Assembly (NCBI RefSeq): GCF_013204855.1
Contig: NZ_JABMKZ010000056.1
Location: 1-42,014 of the forward strand
Source: Paenibacillus alba
Lineage (GTDB): Bacteria; Bacillota; Bacilli; Paenibacillales; NBRC-103111
Reading direction: 5' to 3'
Length of the DNA stretch: 42,014 bases
Shown: one piece after another, positions 15,852 to 23,891 of the stretch
How positions within the stretch are numbered: position 1 is the stretch's first letter
Layout of the letters: each line of letters opens with the position of its first letter
Notes under the pieces: generated by a model
The model's database searches: none
Seen by the model: only the letters and a program-made list of their open reading frames with translations
What the model was told of the DNA's origin: nothing
Position numbers and translations under genes: made by a program

Positions 15852-16338
15852 GCTGAGACTGCCCTTTGGGCCTCTCAGCGATGATTTGCTACTTGGACTA
15901 CCCAACTCTCCCTCTGTGGCGCTCTCACCTTACACTTGCGGAGACTTCCACCATTCTTACCCTGAGACGGCCCTTTGGGCCTCTCAGCGATGATTCGCTA
16001 CTTTGATTACCTCCCCCTCCCTTTGTGGTGCTCTCACCTTACACTTGCGGAGACTTCCACCATTCTTACTCTGAGACAGTCTTTTCGGACCTCAGCGATG
16101 GTTTTGCTACTTTGACTACCTACCCCTCCCTTTTAGCGCTCTCACCTTACACTTGCAGAGACTTTCACCACTCTTACTTTGAGACTGCCCTTTGGGCTTC
16201 TCAGCAAGGTTTTGTTACTTTGACTACCTCCCCCTCCCTTTTAGCGCTCTCACCTTACACTTGCAGAGACTTCCACCACTCTTACTCTGAGACGGTCCTT
16301 TCGGACCTCAGCGATGGTTTTGCTACTTTGACCCTTTG
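15852..16338. repeat. Tandem array of ~108-bp hairpin-bearing units
   Basis: CTCTCACCTTACACTTG segments start at 15922, 16031, 16139 and 16247, so the period is 108-109 bases. Each unit holds a hairpin (CTGAGACGGCCC with GGGCCTCTCAG in the best copies) at about 15853, 15961, 16070, 16179 and 16287. In the last copy the stem is GGTCC/GGACC instead of GGCCC/GGGCC, a compensated change. An open frame over the array (16025-16675) is a product of the repeat and continues antisense into the kinase gene. Confidence 0.88.
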
Positions 16339-16377
16339 TATCACTCATAGCAGAGACGCCGCTCGTACCAATCGATC

Positions 16378-16413
16378 AAAAAAAGCCATACCCCAGCACT
16401 CCGCGGGTATGAC
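16378..16413 (-). terminator. Terminator of the two-component operon
   Basis: On the minus strand CATACCC pairs with GGGTATG around a GC-rich loop, followed by GGCTTTTTTT, just after the kinase stop codon. Confidence 0.8.
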
Positions 16414-16420
16414 TCATAAT

Positions 16421-17929
16421 TCATTTACCAACAGGCAGAAGCACCTTAAATGTGCTGCCTACCCCCAATTCACTTTCAACTCCAATCGATCCGCCGTGAA
16501 GCTCGACGATGGAACGCGTGATCGACAAGCCCAGTCCGGCGCCGCCGCTGCGTCTAGCCCGCGAGGAATCGATGCGGTAGAATCGGTCGAACAGGTGCGG
16601 GAGATGCTCGGCCGCGATCCCCGGGCCATTGTCGTGAATCGCGATTTCGACACCCGCACTCGTTTTGGCCAATGACAGCCTCAGATTACCGGTTTCCGGA
16701 TGTGTGTGCTGAACGGCGTTGTGAAACAAGTTAAGCACAACTTGCTTGATTTTATCCGGATCAAACAGACAATGCGTGTTAGGCTCCAAGGTGAATGTAA
16801 CGGTTCTGTCTCCTGCCAGCAAACGAAGCTGATGCTCCATATCATGCAGCATGTCATCGAGAACTCCTTCCGTTTTGTGAAAAGACGGTGTGCGATCCAA
16901 CCGAGCGAGCATCAGAAGATCCTCGACTAGTTTATTAATCCGCACGGACTCACCGTGCATGCTTTTGAGTGCTTTCAGCAGCTGTTCCGGCTGTTGATAC
17001 GCTCCGCGGAGCAGCACTTCCAGAAACCCGTGGATGGAAGTCAGCGGCGTGCGAAGCTCATGCGAAGCATCCGCGGCAAAACGGCGCATCTGCTCCTTGG
17101 CTTCCTTTTCCGCCTCAAATGAAAATTCCAAACGTTCCAGCATGCTGTTGAAGGAAACAGCCAATTGATCAATTTCCACTTGTCCTTGATGTGCCGGAAA
17201 CCGTTCATTGAGGTTCCCTGCGTCAATTTGTTTTACGGTGCCCACCATATTCGATAGCGGCACCAACGTACGGCGCAGTACAGGGAGGAAACCTAGCAAA
17301 CCGAAGATAAGCGCCAGCAAGGAGAGAAATATAAAGGTAACCAGCTGCTGGAGGAGTACATCTTTCAAAGGAGCCGTGCTCGTGCTGGCTTGAATAAGCC
17401 CTTGAATGCCAGCATTACCACGTGATCGCTCTGGTTCGCCAATTTGATGAAAAACGACCAACTGCTCGTTTATAATTTGATATGGCAGTTTCATTCGCTT
17501 ATCCATAAGCGCCAAGTACTCCGCTTGGGACAGTTGCGGTGTGTGCTGTTCATTTTGGGAGGGCATCAGTTTATAATTCCCGCTCGCATCAATCACAGCA
17601 AGGGATAAATCGGAAACGAAAATGCGTTGAGGGTCCCCCCCATTATCAGAACGATTATTGCGGTCTGGCTCTTGTTTGGGGAAAGACGGATTCGCAAATG
17701 AGCCTGAGAACTCTCCCACTGCCGCACGCCACATGTTAGGGGGAAGCGCCGCCAACTGATTGCGAATGGTCTCCGCTTTATTTTGATACATGAACTGCTG
17801 CATGACGACATATTGAAAAATACCGATAAGCAAAAGCAGGGCAGACATGACTAATAATGATCTCGATAATAGCTGAAATTTCAGGGAGCCCATTACGAAG
17901 AGATCGGCAAACCAGCCCCGCTTCTTCAT
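16421..17929 (-). CDS. Sensor histidine kinase
   Basis: The 502-residue protein has a membrane segment at about 21-43, an extracellular sensor of about 150 residues, a second membrane segment at about 193-219, a HAMP linker (about 220-272), the HisKA box ASHELRTPLTSIH with phospho-His 290, N-box around N404 (LNLFHNAVQHT), DNGPGI at 433-438 and GAGLGL at 463-468. All catalytic residues are present. It overlaps the response regulator gene by four bases. The sensor domain has no motif that I recognise. The pair is the best candidate for controlling the 11-bp CTGA-array promoters at 15.2, 18.7 and 22.3 kb. Confidence 0.9.
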   Translation of the reverse strand: MKKRGWFADLFVMGSLKFQLLSRSLLVMSALLLLIGIFQYVVMQQFMYQNKAETIRNQLAALPPNMWRAAVGEFSGSFANPSFPKQEPDRNNRSDNGGDPQRIFVSDLSLAVIDASGNYKLMPSQNEQHTPQLSQAEYLALMDKRMKLPYQIINEQLVVFHQIGEPERSRGNAGIQGLIQASTSTAPLKDVLLQQLVTFIFLSLLALIFGLLGFLPVLRRTLVPLSNMVGTVKQIDAGNLNERFPAHQGQVEIDQLAVSFNSMLERLEFSFEAEKEAKEQMRRFAADASHELRTPLTSIHGFLEVLLRGAYQQPEQLLKALKSMHGESVRINKLVEDLLMLARLDRTPSFHKTEGVLDDMLHDMEHQLRLLAGDRTVTFTLEPNTHCLFDPDKIKQVVLNLFHNAVQHTHPETGNLRLSLAKTSAGVEIAIHDNGPGIAAEHLPHLFDRFYRIDSSRARRSGGAGLGLSITRSIVELHGGSIGVESELGVGSTFKVLLPVGK

Positions 17930-18609
17930 GTCAAATCCATCCGGTAACCGGCGCCGCGAATCGTGCGGATCAACTTATGTTCCTTATCTCCCAGCTTGTC
18001 GCGCAAGGAACGGATATACACTTCGACGATGTTCTCCTCGCCTCCGAAATCATAACCCCACACTTTGTCGAGAATCATTGATTTGCTGAGCACCAGTCCG
18101 TGGTTAATCGCCATAAATTTAAGCAGTTCATACTCGGTTGGCGACAGTTCCAGCACCTTGTCATGCAGACTGATCTCTTTGCGGCGGTCATCCATCCGAA
18201 GCGGTCCTATGACAACTTCGCCGAATAAGTTGGGAAAATGATTGCGGATCCGCGCATAGATTCGAGCAAGCAGCTCCTCAAAGCTGAACGGCTTCACCAT
18301 ATAATCGTCCGCTCCCAAGGTAAGTCCCTTCACGCGATCCTCGACTTCATCCTTAGCGGTTAACATAATGACGGCGACGTTTTCTGTCTTTTTGATCATC
18401 CGGCAAACCTCGAACCCGTCCATCCCTGGCATCATCACATCCAAAATAGCGATATGCGGCTGAAATTTATTGCATGTCGTAATGGCCGAAAGCCCATCCG
18501 TCGCAGTCATGACCTCGAAGCCTTCATTCGTCAGTCCTAATTCCAAAAATTCTAAAATATGAGGCTCGTCATCAACGAGAAGTATTTTGATTCCTTTTAA
18601 TTGGCGCAT
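17926..18609 (-). CDS. OmpR-family response regulator
   Basis: The 227-residue protein has a receiver domain with acidic pair DDE (13-15), phospho-Asp 57 (AILDVMMPGMDG), the conserved T of MLTA (about 84) and K106 (YMVKPFS), then an OmpR winged helix (LSPTEYELLKF, VWGYDFGGEENIVEVYIRSLRDKL, IRTIRGAGYRMD). OmpR-type regulators bind tandem direct repeats spaced one helical turn apart, which fits the CTGA repeats in its own promoter (18676-18712). It is therefore likely autoregulated and divergently controls the ApbE-like gene. Confidence 0.92.
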   Translation of the reverse strand: MRQLKGIKILLVDDEPHILEFLELGLTNEGFEVMTATDGLSAITTCNKFQPHIAILDVMMPGMDGFEVCRMIKKTENVAVIMLTAKDEVEDRVKGLTLGADDYMVKPFSFEELLARIYARIRNHFPNLFGEVVIGPLRMDDRRKEISLHDKVLELSPTEYELLKFMAINHGLVLSKSMILDKVWGYDFGGEENIVEVYIRSLRDKLGDKEHKLIRTIRGAGYRMDLT

Positions 18610-18658
18610 GGGGTGTATCCTCCCGATTATATTTCCTGCCTAGTAGTGTTCTATACTC

Positions 18659-18714
18659 AGTATCCCATATCCTGCCTAAAAACAACCTGAGCGGTGGCTG
18701 AAAGGTTGCTGAAT
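18659..18714 (-). promoter_or_regulatory. Autoregulatory promoter of the two-component operon
   Basis: CTGA repeats start at 18687, 18698 and 18709, with a weaker CTAA at 18676, all 11 bases apart and reading TTCAG/TTTAG on the coding strand. The nearest one lies 11 bases from a -10-like GATACT (18659-18664, minus strand). Confidence 0.72.
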
Positions 18715-18736
18715 GCATCCTTACATCGACTTGATC

Positions 18737-18791
18737 TTTCAGTATTCTTTCAGCTAACTATCAATTGAATCTCAGTTAACCTCTTTATAAT
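18737..18791 (+). promoter_or_regulatory. Promoter of the ApbE-like gene with four TTTCAG repeats
   Basis: Repeats TTTCAG (18737), TTTCAG (18748), TATCAA (18759) and TCTCAG (18770) have an exact 11-base period. The last ends 10 bases before a consensus -10 box TATAAT (18786-18791). This is the same geometry as at 15.2 and 22.3 kb, in the opposite orientation to the adjacent array. Confidence 0.78.
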
Positions 18792-18833
18792 TAGATTCAT
18801 TAACGTAAGGACACGAAGAAAAGAGGGAACCTT

Positions 18834-19733
18834 ATGGAGCCTATTACACCATCCTTTTATTCCTTTCAATTCCAAGCTATCGAATCGGATGTCGAGCTGT
18901 TGCTCAGCTGTGAAGAAAAGGACCACACCCATATCAAGAAACTGGCTATTGACTGGTTTCAAAAGGTAGATAAACGTTTCAGCCTTCTACTCGCCGATAG
19001 TGAACTCAGTCTGCTGAATACATTAGCCGGCGAGAACTGCATGGTCTCGAATACCATGCTTGAAGTGCTTTTTCTAGCCGAGTTGTATCAGGCTGTTACG
19101 GATGGCTACTATAGTCCTCTCCTGCCTAACGGGGTGCAGGCCGCCTTCGAGGAGGCTTCGGTTGGTTTGGAATGGAAAGTGGATCCCGCTATGAAATCAA
19201 TTAAGCTTCCCGCGCATACCAATATAGATTTGCGAGGCATCGAAAAAAGCTGGTCCATTAAACGGCTAGCCGAATATATCCGCAAAAACCTAGCCCTCCA
19301 GCAAGGCCTTATTCTTGCCGGCGGAGATATGACCGTGTGGGGGCGGGATACACAGGAGCTCGACCCTTGGATCATAGGGATTCAAAATCCTTGGCAAACT
19401 AACGCCAAGCTCGGCGCCATCGCTATGCCGGAAGGCTCGCTTTCCACTTACAATATCTTTGAAGAGTCTGCTAACGCGCATTCCAGCAATGATATTGTGC
19501 AATGTACGGTTGTCGGTCAGGACCTGATTGAGTGTCAGGTTTGGGCAAGGCTGCTGTGCAGGCTGGGTATGGCAGAAGGCTTTGCGCTAATGGCCAAGCG
19601 CACGTCTGCCTGCGAAGCTGTCGTTCTAACTGCGAATCAGGAGCTGCATTATTTCGGCAGAGAAGCATCGCTTCGTCGCAGATGGCTCGATATGAAGATT
19701 GACCATTATCATTTTCAGGATCTGGTATCTTGA
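18834..19733 (+). CDS. ApbE-like FAD:protein FMN transferase homologue, divergent
   Basis: The 299-residue product follows the ApbE fold order: LLADSELSLLNTL (about 51-63), TDGYYSPLLPNG, DLRGIEKSWSIKRLAEYI (about 128-145; family DLGGIAKG) and LILAGGDMTVWG. ApbE enzymes attach FMN covalently to proteins of extracytoplasmic electron transport. Here the usual HIIDPRTG histidine segment is not recognisable, and the Mg-binding ADALAT segment is replaced by ECQVWARLL. There is no signal peptide. Catalysis is therefore doubtful. SD AGAGGG precedes the ATG. It is transcribed divergently from the two-component operon from a promoter with the same repeat array. Confidence 0.75.
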   Translation: MEPITPSFYSFQFQAIESDVELLLSCEEKDHTHIKKLAIDWFQKVDKRFSLLLADSELSLLNTLAGENCMVSNTMLEVLFLAELYQAVTDGYYSPLLPNGVQAAFEEASVGLEWKVDPAMKSIKLPAHTNIDLRGIEKSWSIKRLAEYIRKNLALQQGLILAGGDMTVWGRDTQELDPWIIGIQNPWQTNAKLGAIAMPEGSLSTYNIFEESANAHSSNDIVQCTVVGQDLIECQVWARLLCRLGMAEGFALMAKRTSACEAVVLTANQELHYFGREASLRRRWLDMKIDHYHFQDLVS

Positions 19734-19878
19734 GGAAGAGGACGCAAACGGCCTCCATTCATGGAAGGATCGCGGCGGAAGCCGTCTTCACCTTGGTAAA
19801 CATGAAGTTCCACCTCTGTCTTGCTTCTTAGCGACTCACAAGTTCAGCTGCTGGACTGAAAATCGATTACTCTTTCGT

Positions 19879-20013
19879 TGTGGATATTTATTAGGCAAGA
19901 AAAGGGCTTGTGGATCGAGATTCACGAAGTTATCCACATTTATCCACACATTATCCACAATGGAATTGTGATTTACCCACAAAACAGTCGATTTTATCAA
20001 CATGTTACCCACA
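19879..20013. other. DnaA-box cluster in an intergenic region
   Basis: Three perfect TTATCCACA boxes start at 19930, 19940 and 19951, so they are phased by about one helical turn. Near matches flank them: TGTGGATAT (19879, reverse), TTACCCACA (19973 and 20005) and a weaker TGTGGATCG at 19909. No dnaA, dnaN or parAB gene is nearby, so this is not oriC by context. DnaA-box clusters outside oriC are known in B. subtilis and affect initiation control or local transcription; that role here is inferred. Confidence 0.75.
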
Positions 20014-20116
20014 GCCTGTGCATGCATTTGTGTTTTGGCAGGCAGCGACTAGCTTGAGCTGTGGAAATCATCGCTCCTTTTTCGCTCGATCTGTGGAGAA
20101 TACACACTTCCAAGCT

Positions 20117-20303
20117 CAAACGGAACTCAGATACGCTATTTTTCAGAAAATGACCAGTTGGAGTGACCAAGGGGAACTACAATCCGTTATTCGGCTGTTT
20201 TCCCCTTCTTAGGGCCCCATTTGCCATAAATAGAGGATCGTAGTTCCTCTTCACTGGCTAATTCCCCTTTTTAGAGCAACATAGCGGATCAGAGTTCCTT
20301 TTG
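20117..20303. repeat. Dispersed ~185-bp inverted-repeat element, copy 2
   Basis: Plus-oriented motifs GGAACTCAGATACGCTATTT (about 20121) and GGAACTACAATCCGTTATT (about 20173) are followed by minus-oriented AAATAGAGGATCGTAGTTCC (about 20230) and CATAGCGGATCAGAGTTCC (about 20281). The architecture matches the copies at 15.6 and 26.4 kb. Confidence 0.8.
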
Positions 20304-20327
20304 CTCACCGGCTGAACAGACAAAACA

Positions 20328-20374
20328 ATAACGCCTAGGATTCCGAGAATCCAAAGGCGCTATTGTTTTGTCAC
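20328..20374. terminator. Long hairpin terminator after the glycosidase gene
   Basis: AACAATAACGCCTAGGATTC pairs with GAATCCAAAGGCGCTATTGTT (two internal mismatches), giving a stem of about 20 base pairs, followed by TTG and flanked by AAAAC. It lies 8 bases beyond the stop of the minus-strand glycosidase gene. Confidence 0.75.
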
Positions 20375-20381
20375 CATTTGC

Positions 20382-21389
20382 TTATGTCTGCAAAGGAATT
20401 TGCATTGTATAGGCTCTTGTCCCCTCCGCCTCCACGACAGTGCAGCTGAGCACAAGGGGCTTGCCCTCTTCCAAATAAATCTGCGGCCGTGCCAAGCAGG
20501 CGACTGGCTGAATCCCCCGTGCTGTCCATGCCATCTCCTTGCGCAGCGCAAGAGGCTGATCCGCGGCTTGCCAGGACAATCCATCCTCGGATTCAAGCAA
20601 AGCAAAAGCTCCCGGTTCACTCTTAGTGACATAACCGCGATCATCCTTCATGAGGGCATAGAAACGCTCATCCTGAAACCAAATGCACGTGTCCTCGACC
20701 GCTAATCCATTGTCCAGCTGGTCAATATCCAGCGTTCCGATTTTGGCAAAAGGGCCAATCGGCCGCTCAGCCCGGGCAATTCCCGCTTTCACCGCGTCGC
20801 CTTCAGCAGCACCTGTATACAACATAAGGATATTTCTGCCCTGTGCTCGACAGATTGCCGGACTACTGGTCATCACAGCGTCCCAAGCCCCAGGTGTAAC
20901 GTCCAGTATAGGCTCGTCAAACCGCTGCCAAGGTCCAAGCGGATGGTCGGCCATCGCGATACCAATTCTTTGATTATTGCGGTAGACCAACCGCTTTTCC
21001 CCAACTATGGCCTCGTCGGATGCCGCTTCGGAGACCCCTGGACCTTGCGTTCCCACATAATATAAATAGTAGGTGCCTTCTACTTCCAACACCGCTGGAT
21101 TATGCGTCACATCACAGTCCCAGCCCGGCTCACCTCTTTCCAGAAGCACTCGGTCAAATGTATAGGGACCTGCCGGATGATCAGAGACGGCTGCCGCAAT
21201 TTCAGCGTGCGTCAGCCTTCCCTCGAAGCCAACCGATTCCGGCCAGCGCGTGAAAACTAAACAATACTGCCCGTCAGGCGCGCGGGTGATGCTGCCGCAA
21301 CTGACATGGTAGTCTTCCATAGCAAACACATTGTCTGCCGTAGCTTCACTGATCCAAGTATCGAAGCCTTGTTCATCAAATCGTTTCAT
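20382..21389 (-). CDS. Glycoside-hydrolase-like five-bladed propeller protein (GH43/GH117-like)
   Basis: The 335-residue protein has repeated propeller-type segments: DYHVSCGSITRAPDGQY, EIAAAVSDHPAGPY, CDVTHNPAVLEVEGTYYLYY, RIGIAMADHPLGPW, MTSSPAICRAQGRNILMLY and VEDTCIWFQDERFYALMKDD. These match cytoplasmic glycosidases of the GH-F/GH-J type superfamily. There is no signal peptide. SD AGGAGG precedes ATG 21389. The acidic residues in CDVTHNP and VEDTC are plausible catalytic groups, but I cannot name the substrate or exact family. Confidence 0.7.
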   Translation of the reverse strand: MKRFDEQGFDTWISEATADNVFAMEDYHVSCGSITRAPDGQYCLVFTRWPESVGFEGRLTHAEIAAAVSDHPAGPYTFDRVLLERGEPGWDCDVTHNPAVLEVEGTYYLYYVGTQGPGVSEAASDEAIVGEKRLVYRNNQRIGIAMADHPLGPWQRFDEPILDVTPGAWDAVMTSSPAICRAQGRNILMLYTGAAEGDAVKAGIARAERPIGPFAKIGTLDIDQLDNGLAVEDTCIWFQDERFYALMKDDRGYVTKSEPGAFALLESEDGLSWQAADQPLALRKEMAWTARGIQPVACLARPQIYLEEGKPLVLSCTVVEAEGTRAYTMQIPLQT

Positions 21390-21504
21390 GCGGGTATCGT
21401 CCTCCTGAATGTGAAAGTCAGCTTTCCCATTTCATATTGCTATCATACACGAAGTAAGTAGGAGGGACTCTACTATTTTCACATACAGGACGATATACAA
21501 AAAC

Positions 21505-21543
21505 TGCCCGACAAGGCTTAAACATGCCTAATGTCGAGCAGTC
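21505..21543 (-). terminator. Terminator overlapping the end of the broken response regulator
   Basis: On the minus strand ACTGCTCGACATTAGGC pairs with GCCTTGTCGGGCAGT around a short loop, then TTTTTG. The ancestral stop codon of the response regulator gene (TAG at 21528-21530) lies in the 5' arm. Confidence 0.8.
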
Positions 21544-22211
21544 TTCACTTCGAAGCGATAGCCCAGCCCACGCACCGTTGTGAACCGAATTGCCTGGGAG
21601 ATTACGCCCAGCTTGTTCCGCAGCCTTTTGATATGTACATCGACGGTCCGTTCGCCTCCCTCATAATTAACGCCCCAGACCTGTTCAATCAGTTGGCTTC
21701 TGGTTAGAATATGATTCGGTTAGCTTGCTAGTGTAAAGAGCAATTGAAACTCCTTAAGCGGCAGGAAGAGGCTATGTCCCTCCACTTGAACTTCATGCAT
21801 AGCTTTATCAATCATAAAATCGCCGATATGAATCTTGGTGCAGGAGACTGCGCGATTGCGTTTGAGCAGCGATCTTACACGCATGACCAGCTCCTCCGGG
21901 TGAAACGGCTTAGCCATATAATCGTCTGCTCCAAGCTGAAATCCTTTGACTACATCAGTGTAATCGCCGTCAGGTCCTAGGAGCAGCATCGGCAAATCCG
22001 CATCCTGTCTAAGCTGGCGCGCGAGCTGGCAACCATCTAGATGCGCTGCCGTGATATCGAGGATGATCAGCTCCATCTGGGACTGTTCTATAAGTGTCTG
22101 AACTTGTGCAACGTCATCCGTACAAACAACGTCAAAACCTTCACGCTGCAGCGTGTAGCGAAGCGAATGACGAGCAGGATTTTCTTCGTCGATGAGAAGA
22201 ATGCGTGCCAT
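21528..22211 (-). pseudogene. OmpR-family response regulator broken by a nonsense codon
   Basis: The frame opens with a receiver domain (MARILLIDEENPARHSL, phospho-Asp 52 in LIILDI, DDYMAKPFHPEEL) and the start of the winged helix (LFLPLKEFQLLFTLAS). It then meets TAA at 21720-21722. Beyond it the same frame continues without shift into the rest of the DNA-binding domain (ILTRSQLIEQVWGVNYEGGE, TVDVHIKRLRNKLG, FTTVRGLGYRF) to a stop at 21528, giving the usual 227-residue length. One base change explains the break. The receiver is already unusual, with LLG where LTA is expected. No kinase gene is adjacent. The promoter has six intact CTGA repeats. The truncated 163-residue product could still act as a receiver only. 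Confidence 0.85.
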
Positions 22212-22326
22212 ATGTGATCTCCTTTTCTATTCCTCCCTTTGGGAGCAGAATCGACTACATGTGCCAAGCCAATAGACGACTCACGCGGCTGGAGTTTAAA
22301 GACTGAACGGCTTTGCCACAAACCAA

Positions 22327-22403
22327 AGTGTAACGCGCCACGCTGAATCCCATCTGAACGAAGGCTGAAAGTAAGTTGAACAGAAGCTGATTGTTTGCTG
22401 AAA
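22327..22403 (-). promoter_or_regulatory. Promoter with six CTGA direct repeats, 11-bp period
   Basis: CTGA/TTGA tetramers start at 22343, 22354, 22365, 22376, 22387 and 22398, exactly 11 bases apart. The nearest lies 10 bases from a -10-like TACACT (minus strand, 22327-22332). It would drive the broken response regulator gene with a leader of about 105 bases. Same geometry as 15204-15280. Confidence 0.78.
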
Positions 22404-22437
22404 ATGAACCGTATCCGAATCACTGCGCCCAAGCAGC

Positions 22438-22494
22438 ACAAAAAAGCGAAAATACCTGAGGATCATAATCATCCTGAGGCAATTCCGCTTTAGC
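22438..22494 (-). terminator. Minus-strand terminator without an obvious upstream gene
   Basis: AAAGCGGAATTGCCTCAGGAT pairs with ATCCTCAGGTATTTTCGCTTT on the minus strand, followed by more T residues. The gene to the right (22578) is on the plus strand, so nothing known reads into it. An antisense or small RNA starting near 22500-22570 is possible. A 7-bp hairpin (ATTGCTA / TAGCAAT) lies in that interval. Confidence 0.6.
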
Positions 22495-22577
22495 CGTTGC
22501 TGATGTATTATTGCTAGCTTACTAGCAATGGGAGATTGAATCTGTTACAATCTTCGAAAATAATGAAGGAGTTTACT

Positions 22578-23837
22578 ATGGACTATGAAGTCATTGTAAT
22601 AGGCGGAGGATCCGCAGGATTGATGGCCAGCATCGCAGCCAGCCGTCACGGCGCCAAGGTTCTTCTCTTGGATAAAGGGGATAAGCTCGGTCGCAAGCTG
22701 GGCATTTCCGGGGGCGGACGATGCAACGTCACGAACAATAAAGAGATGGATGAACTAATCAAGCATATCCCGGGCAACGGCCGCTTTCTATATAGTGCTT
22801 TCACACATTTCAGCAATAAGGACATTATTGATTTCTTTGAAAATCTCGGCATTCGCCTGAAGGAAGAAGACAATGGTCGGATGTTTCCCGTCAGCGACAA
22901 GGCCAAAACCGTCGTAGACGCGCTGATCGGCCAAGTTCGCAAGCAGGGCGTGGAGATCCGGACGAACAGTCCGGTCAAAAAGGTTTTGTACCAGGCAGGC
23001 AGCGTCCAAGGCGTCCAGCTCCGCTCCGGCGAAACGCTGCACAGCCGCGCTGTGATCATCGCATCCGGCGGATGCTCTGTCCCACACACCGGCTCCACGG
23101 GAGACGGTTATGCATGGGCGGAGGCGGGTGGGCACACCATCACGCAGCTATTTCCGACCGAGGTGCCGTTAACCTCGAAAGAAGCATTCATCCGCAGCCG
23201 CGAGCTGCAGGGGCTATCCTTACGGGACGTCAGTCTCTCCGTATGGAATGCCAAAGGCAAGCCGGTCATTTCGCATCGGGGGGACATGCTGTTCACCCAT
23301 TTCGGCTTGTCCGGTCCGATTGCCCTGCGCTGCAGCCAGTTCGTCGTCAAAGAGCTTAATAAATCGGAGCGTAAAGAAGTCCTGCTCACCGTGGATCTCT
23401 TTCCGGATCAAAGCATGGACGAGGTATATAGTGAAAGCATGGCGCTTGCCAAAGCTGACGCCAAAAAAGCCATTAAGAATGTACTAAAGACGCTCCTCTC
23501 GGAACGTCTCATCCCCATTCTTCTGGAAAAATCCGATTTGGATGAGCAATTGACCTACGACAACATTCCCAAGCAGAAATGGCTCGAGCTCTGCAAGCTG
23601 ATGAAAGCCTTCCCCGTGACCATCAAAGGCACGCTGTCTATTGAAGAAGCCTTCGTCACCGGCGGCGGCGTCCAGCTCAAGGAGGTCGACCCCAGCACGA
23701 TGCAGTCGAAGCTTGTGAATGGGCTTTATTTCTGCGGTGAAATCCTCGATATTCACGGCTATACGGGCGGTTATAACATTACCGCAGCTTTCTCTACCGG
23801 CTTTATGGCTGGCAAAAGCGCGGCGGAGCAGGCATAA
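22578..23837 (+). CDS. FAD/NAD(P)-binding flavoprotein, HI0933/YhiN/BaiN family
   Basis: The 419-residue protein begins MDYEVIVIGGGSAGLMAS, a dinucleotide-binding Rossmann motif, then LGRKLGISGGGRCNVTN (about 41-57), the family signature, and ends GYTGGYNITAAFSTGFMAG, which closes the FAD site. This is the conserved Bacillota flavoprotein of the HI0933 family; its physiological substrate is poorly defined. ATG 22578 has AAGGAG at good spacing; ATG 22536 does not. A -10-like TACAAT lies around 22544. It is a single gene, closed by a bidirectional terminator. Confidence 0.85.
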   Translation: MDYEVIVIGGGSAGLMASIAASRHGAKVLLLDKGDKLGRKLGISGGGRCNVTNNKEMDELIKHIPGNGRFLYSAFTHFSNKDIIDFFENLGIRLKEEDNGRMFPVSDKAKTVVDALIGQVRKQGVEIRTNSPVKKVLYQAGSVQGVQLRSGETLHSRAVIIASGGCSVPHTGSTGDGYAWAEAGGHTITQLFPTEVPLTSKEAFIRSRELQGLSLRDVSLSVWNAKGKPVISHRGDMLFTHFGLSGPIALRCSQFVVKELNKSERKEVLLTVDLFPDQSMDEVYSESMALAKADAKKAIKNVLKTLLSERLIPILLEKSDLDEQLTYDNIPKQKWLELCKLMKAFPVTIKGTLSIEEAFVTGGGVQLKEVDPSTMQSKLVNGLYFCGEILDIHGYTGGYNITAAFSTGFMAGKSAAEQA

Positions 23838-23881
23838 AAAAAGAAGGACCCGCATACCGAGATGCTGGGTCCTTCTTTCAA
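23838..23881. terminator. Bidirectional terminator between convergent genes
   Basis: AAGAAGGACCC pairs with GGGTCCTTCTT around a loop, with seven A residues before and TTTC after. It serves the flavoprotein gene and the cystine symporter gene. Confidence 0.85.
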
Positions 23882-23891
23882 TTTCACTAAC

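Noticed and set aside
16025..16675. 216-residue plus-strand ORF
   Set aside because: It is an open frame created by the 108-bp array that then runs antisense into the kinase gene. No SD and no domain.
19879..20013. Chromosomal origin of replication
   Set aside because: DnaA boxes are present but there is no dnaA, dnaN or AT-rich unwinding region nearby, so it is listed only as a DnaA-box cluster.
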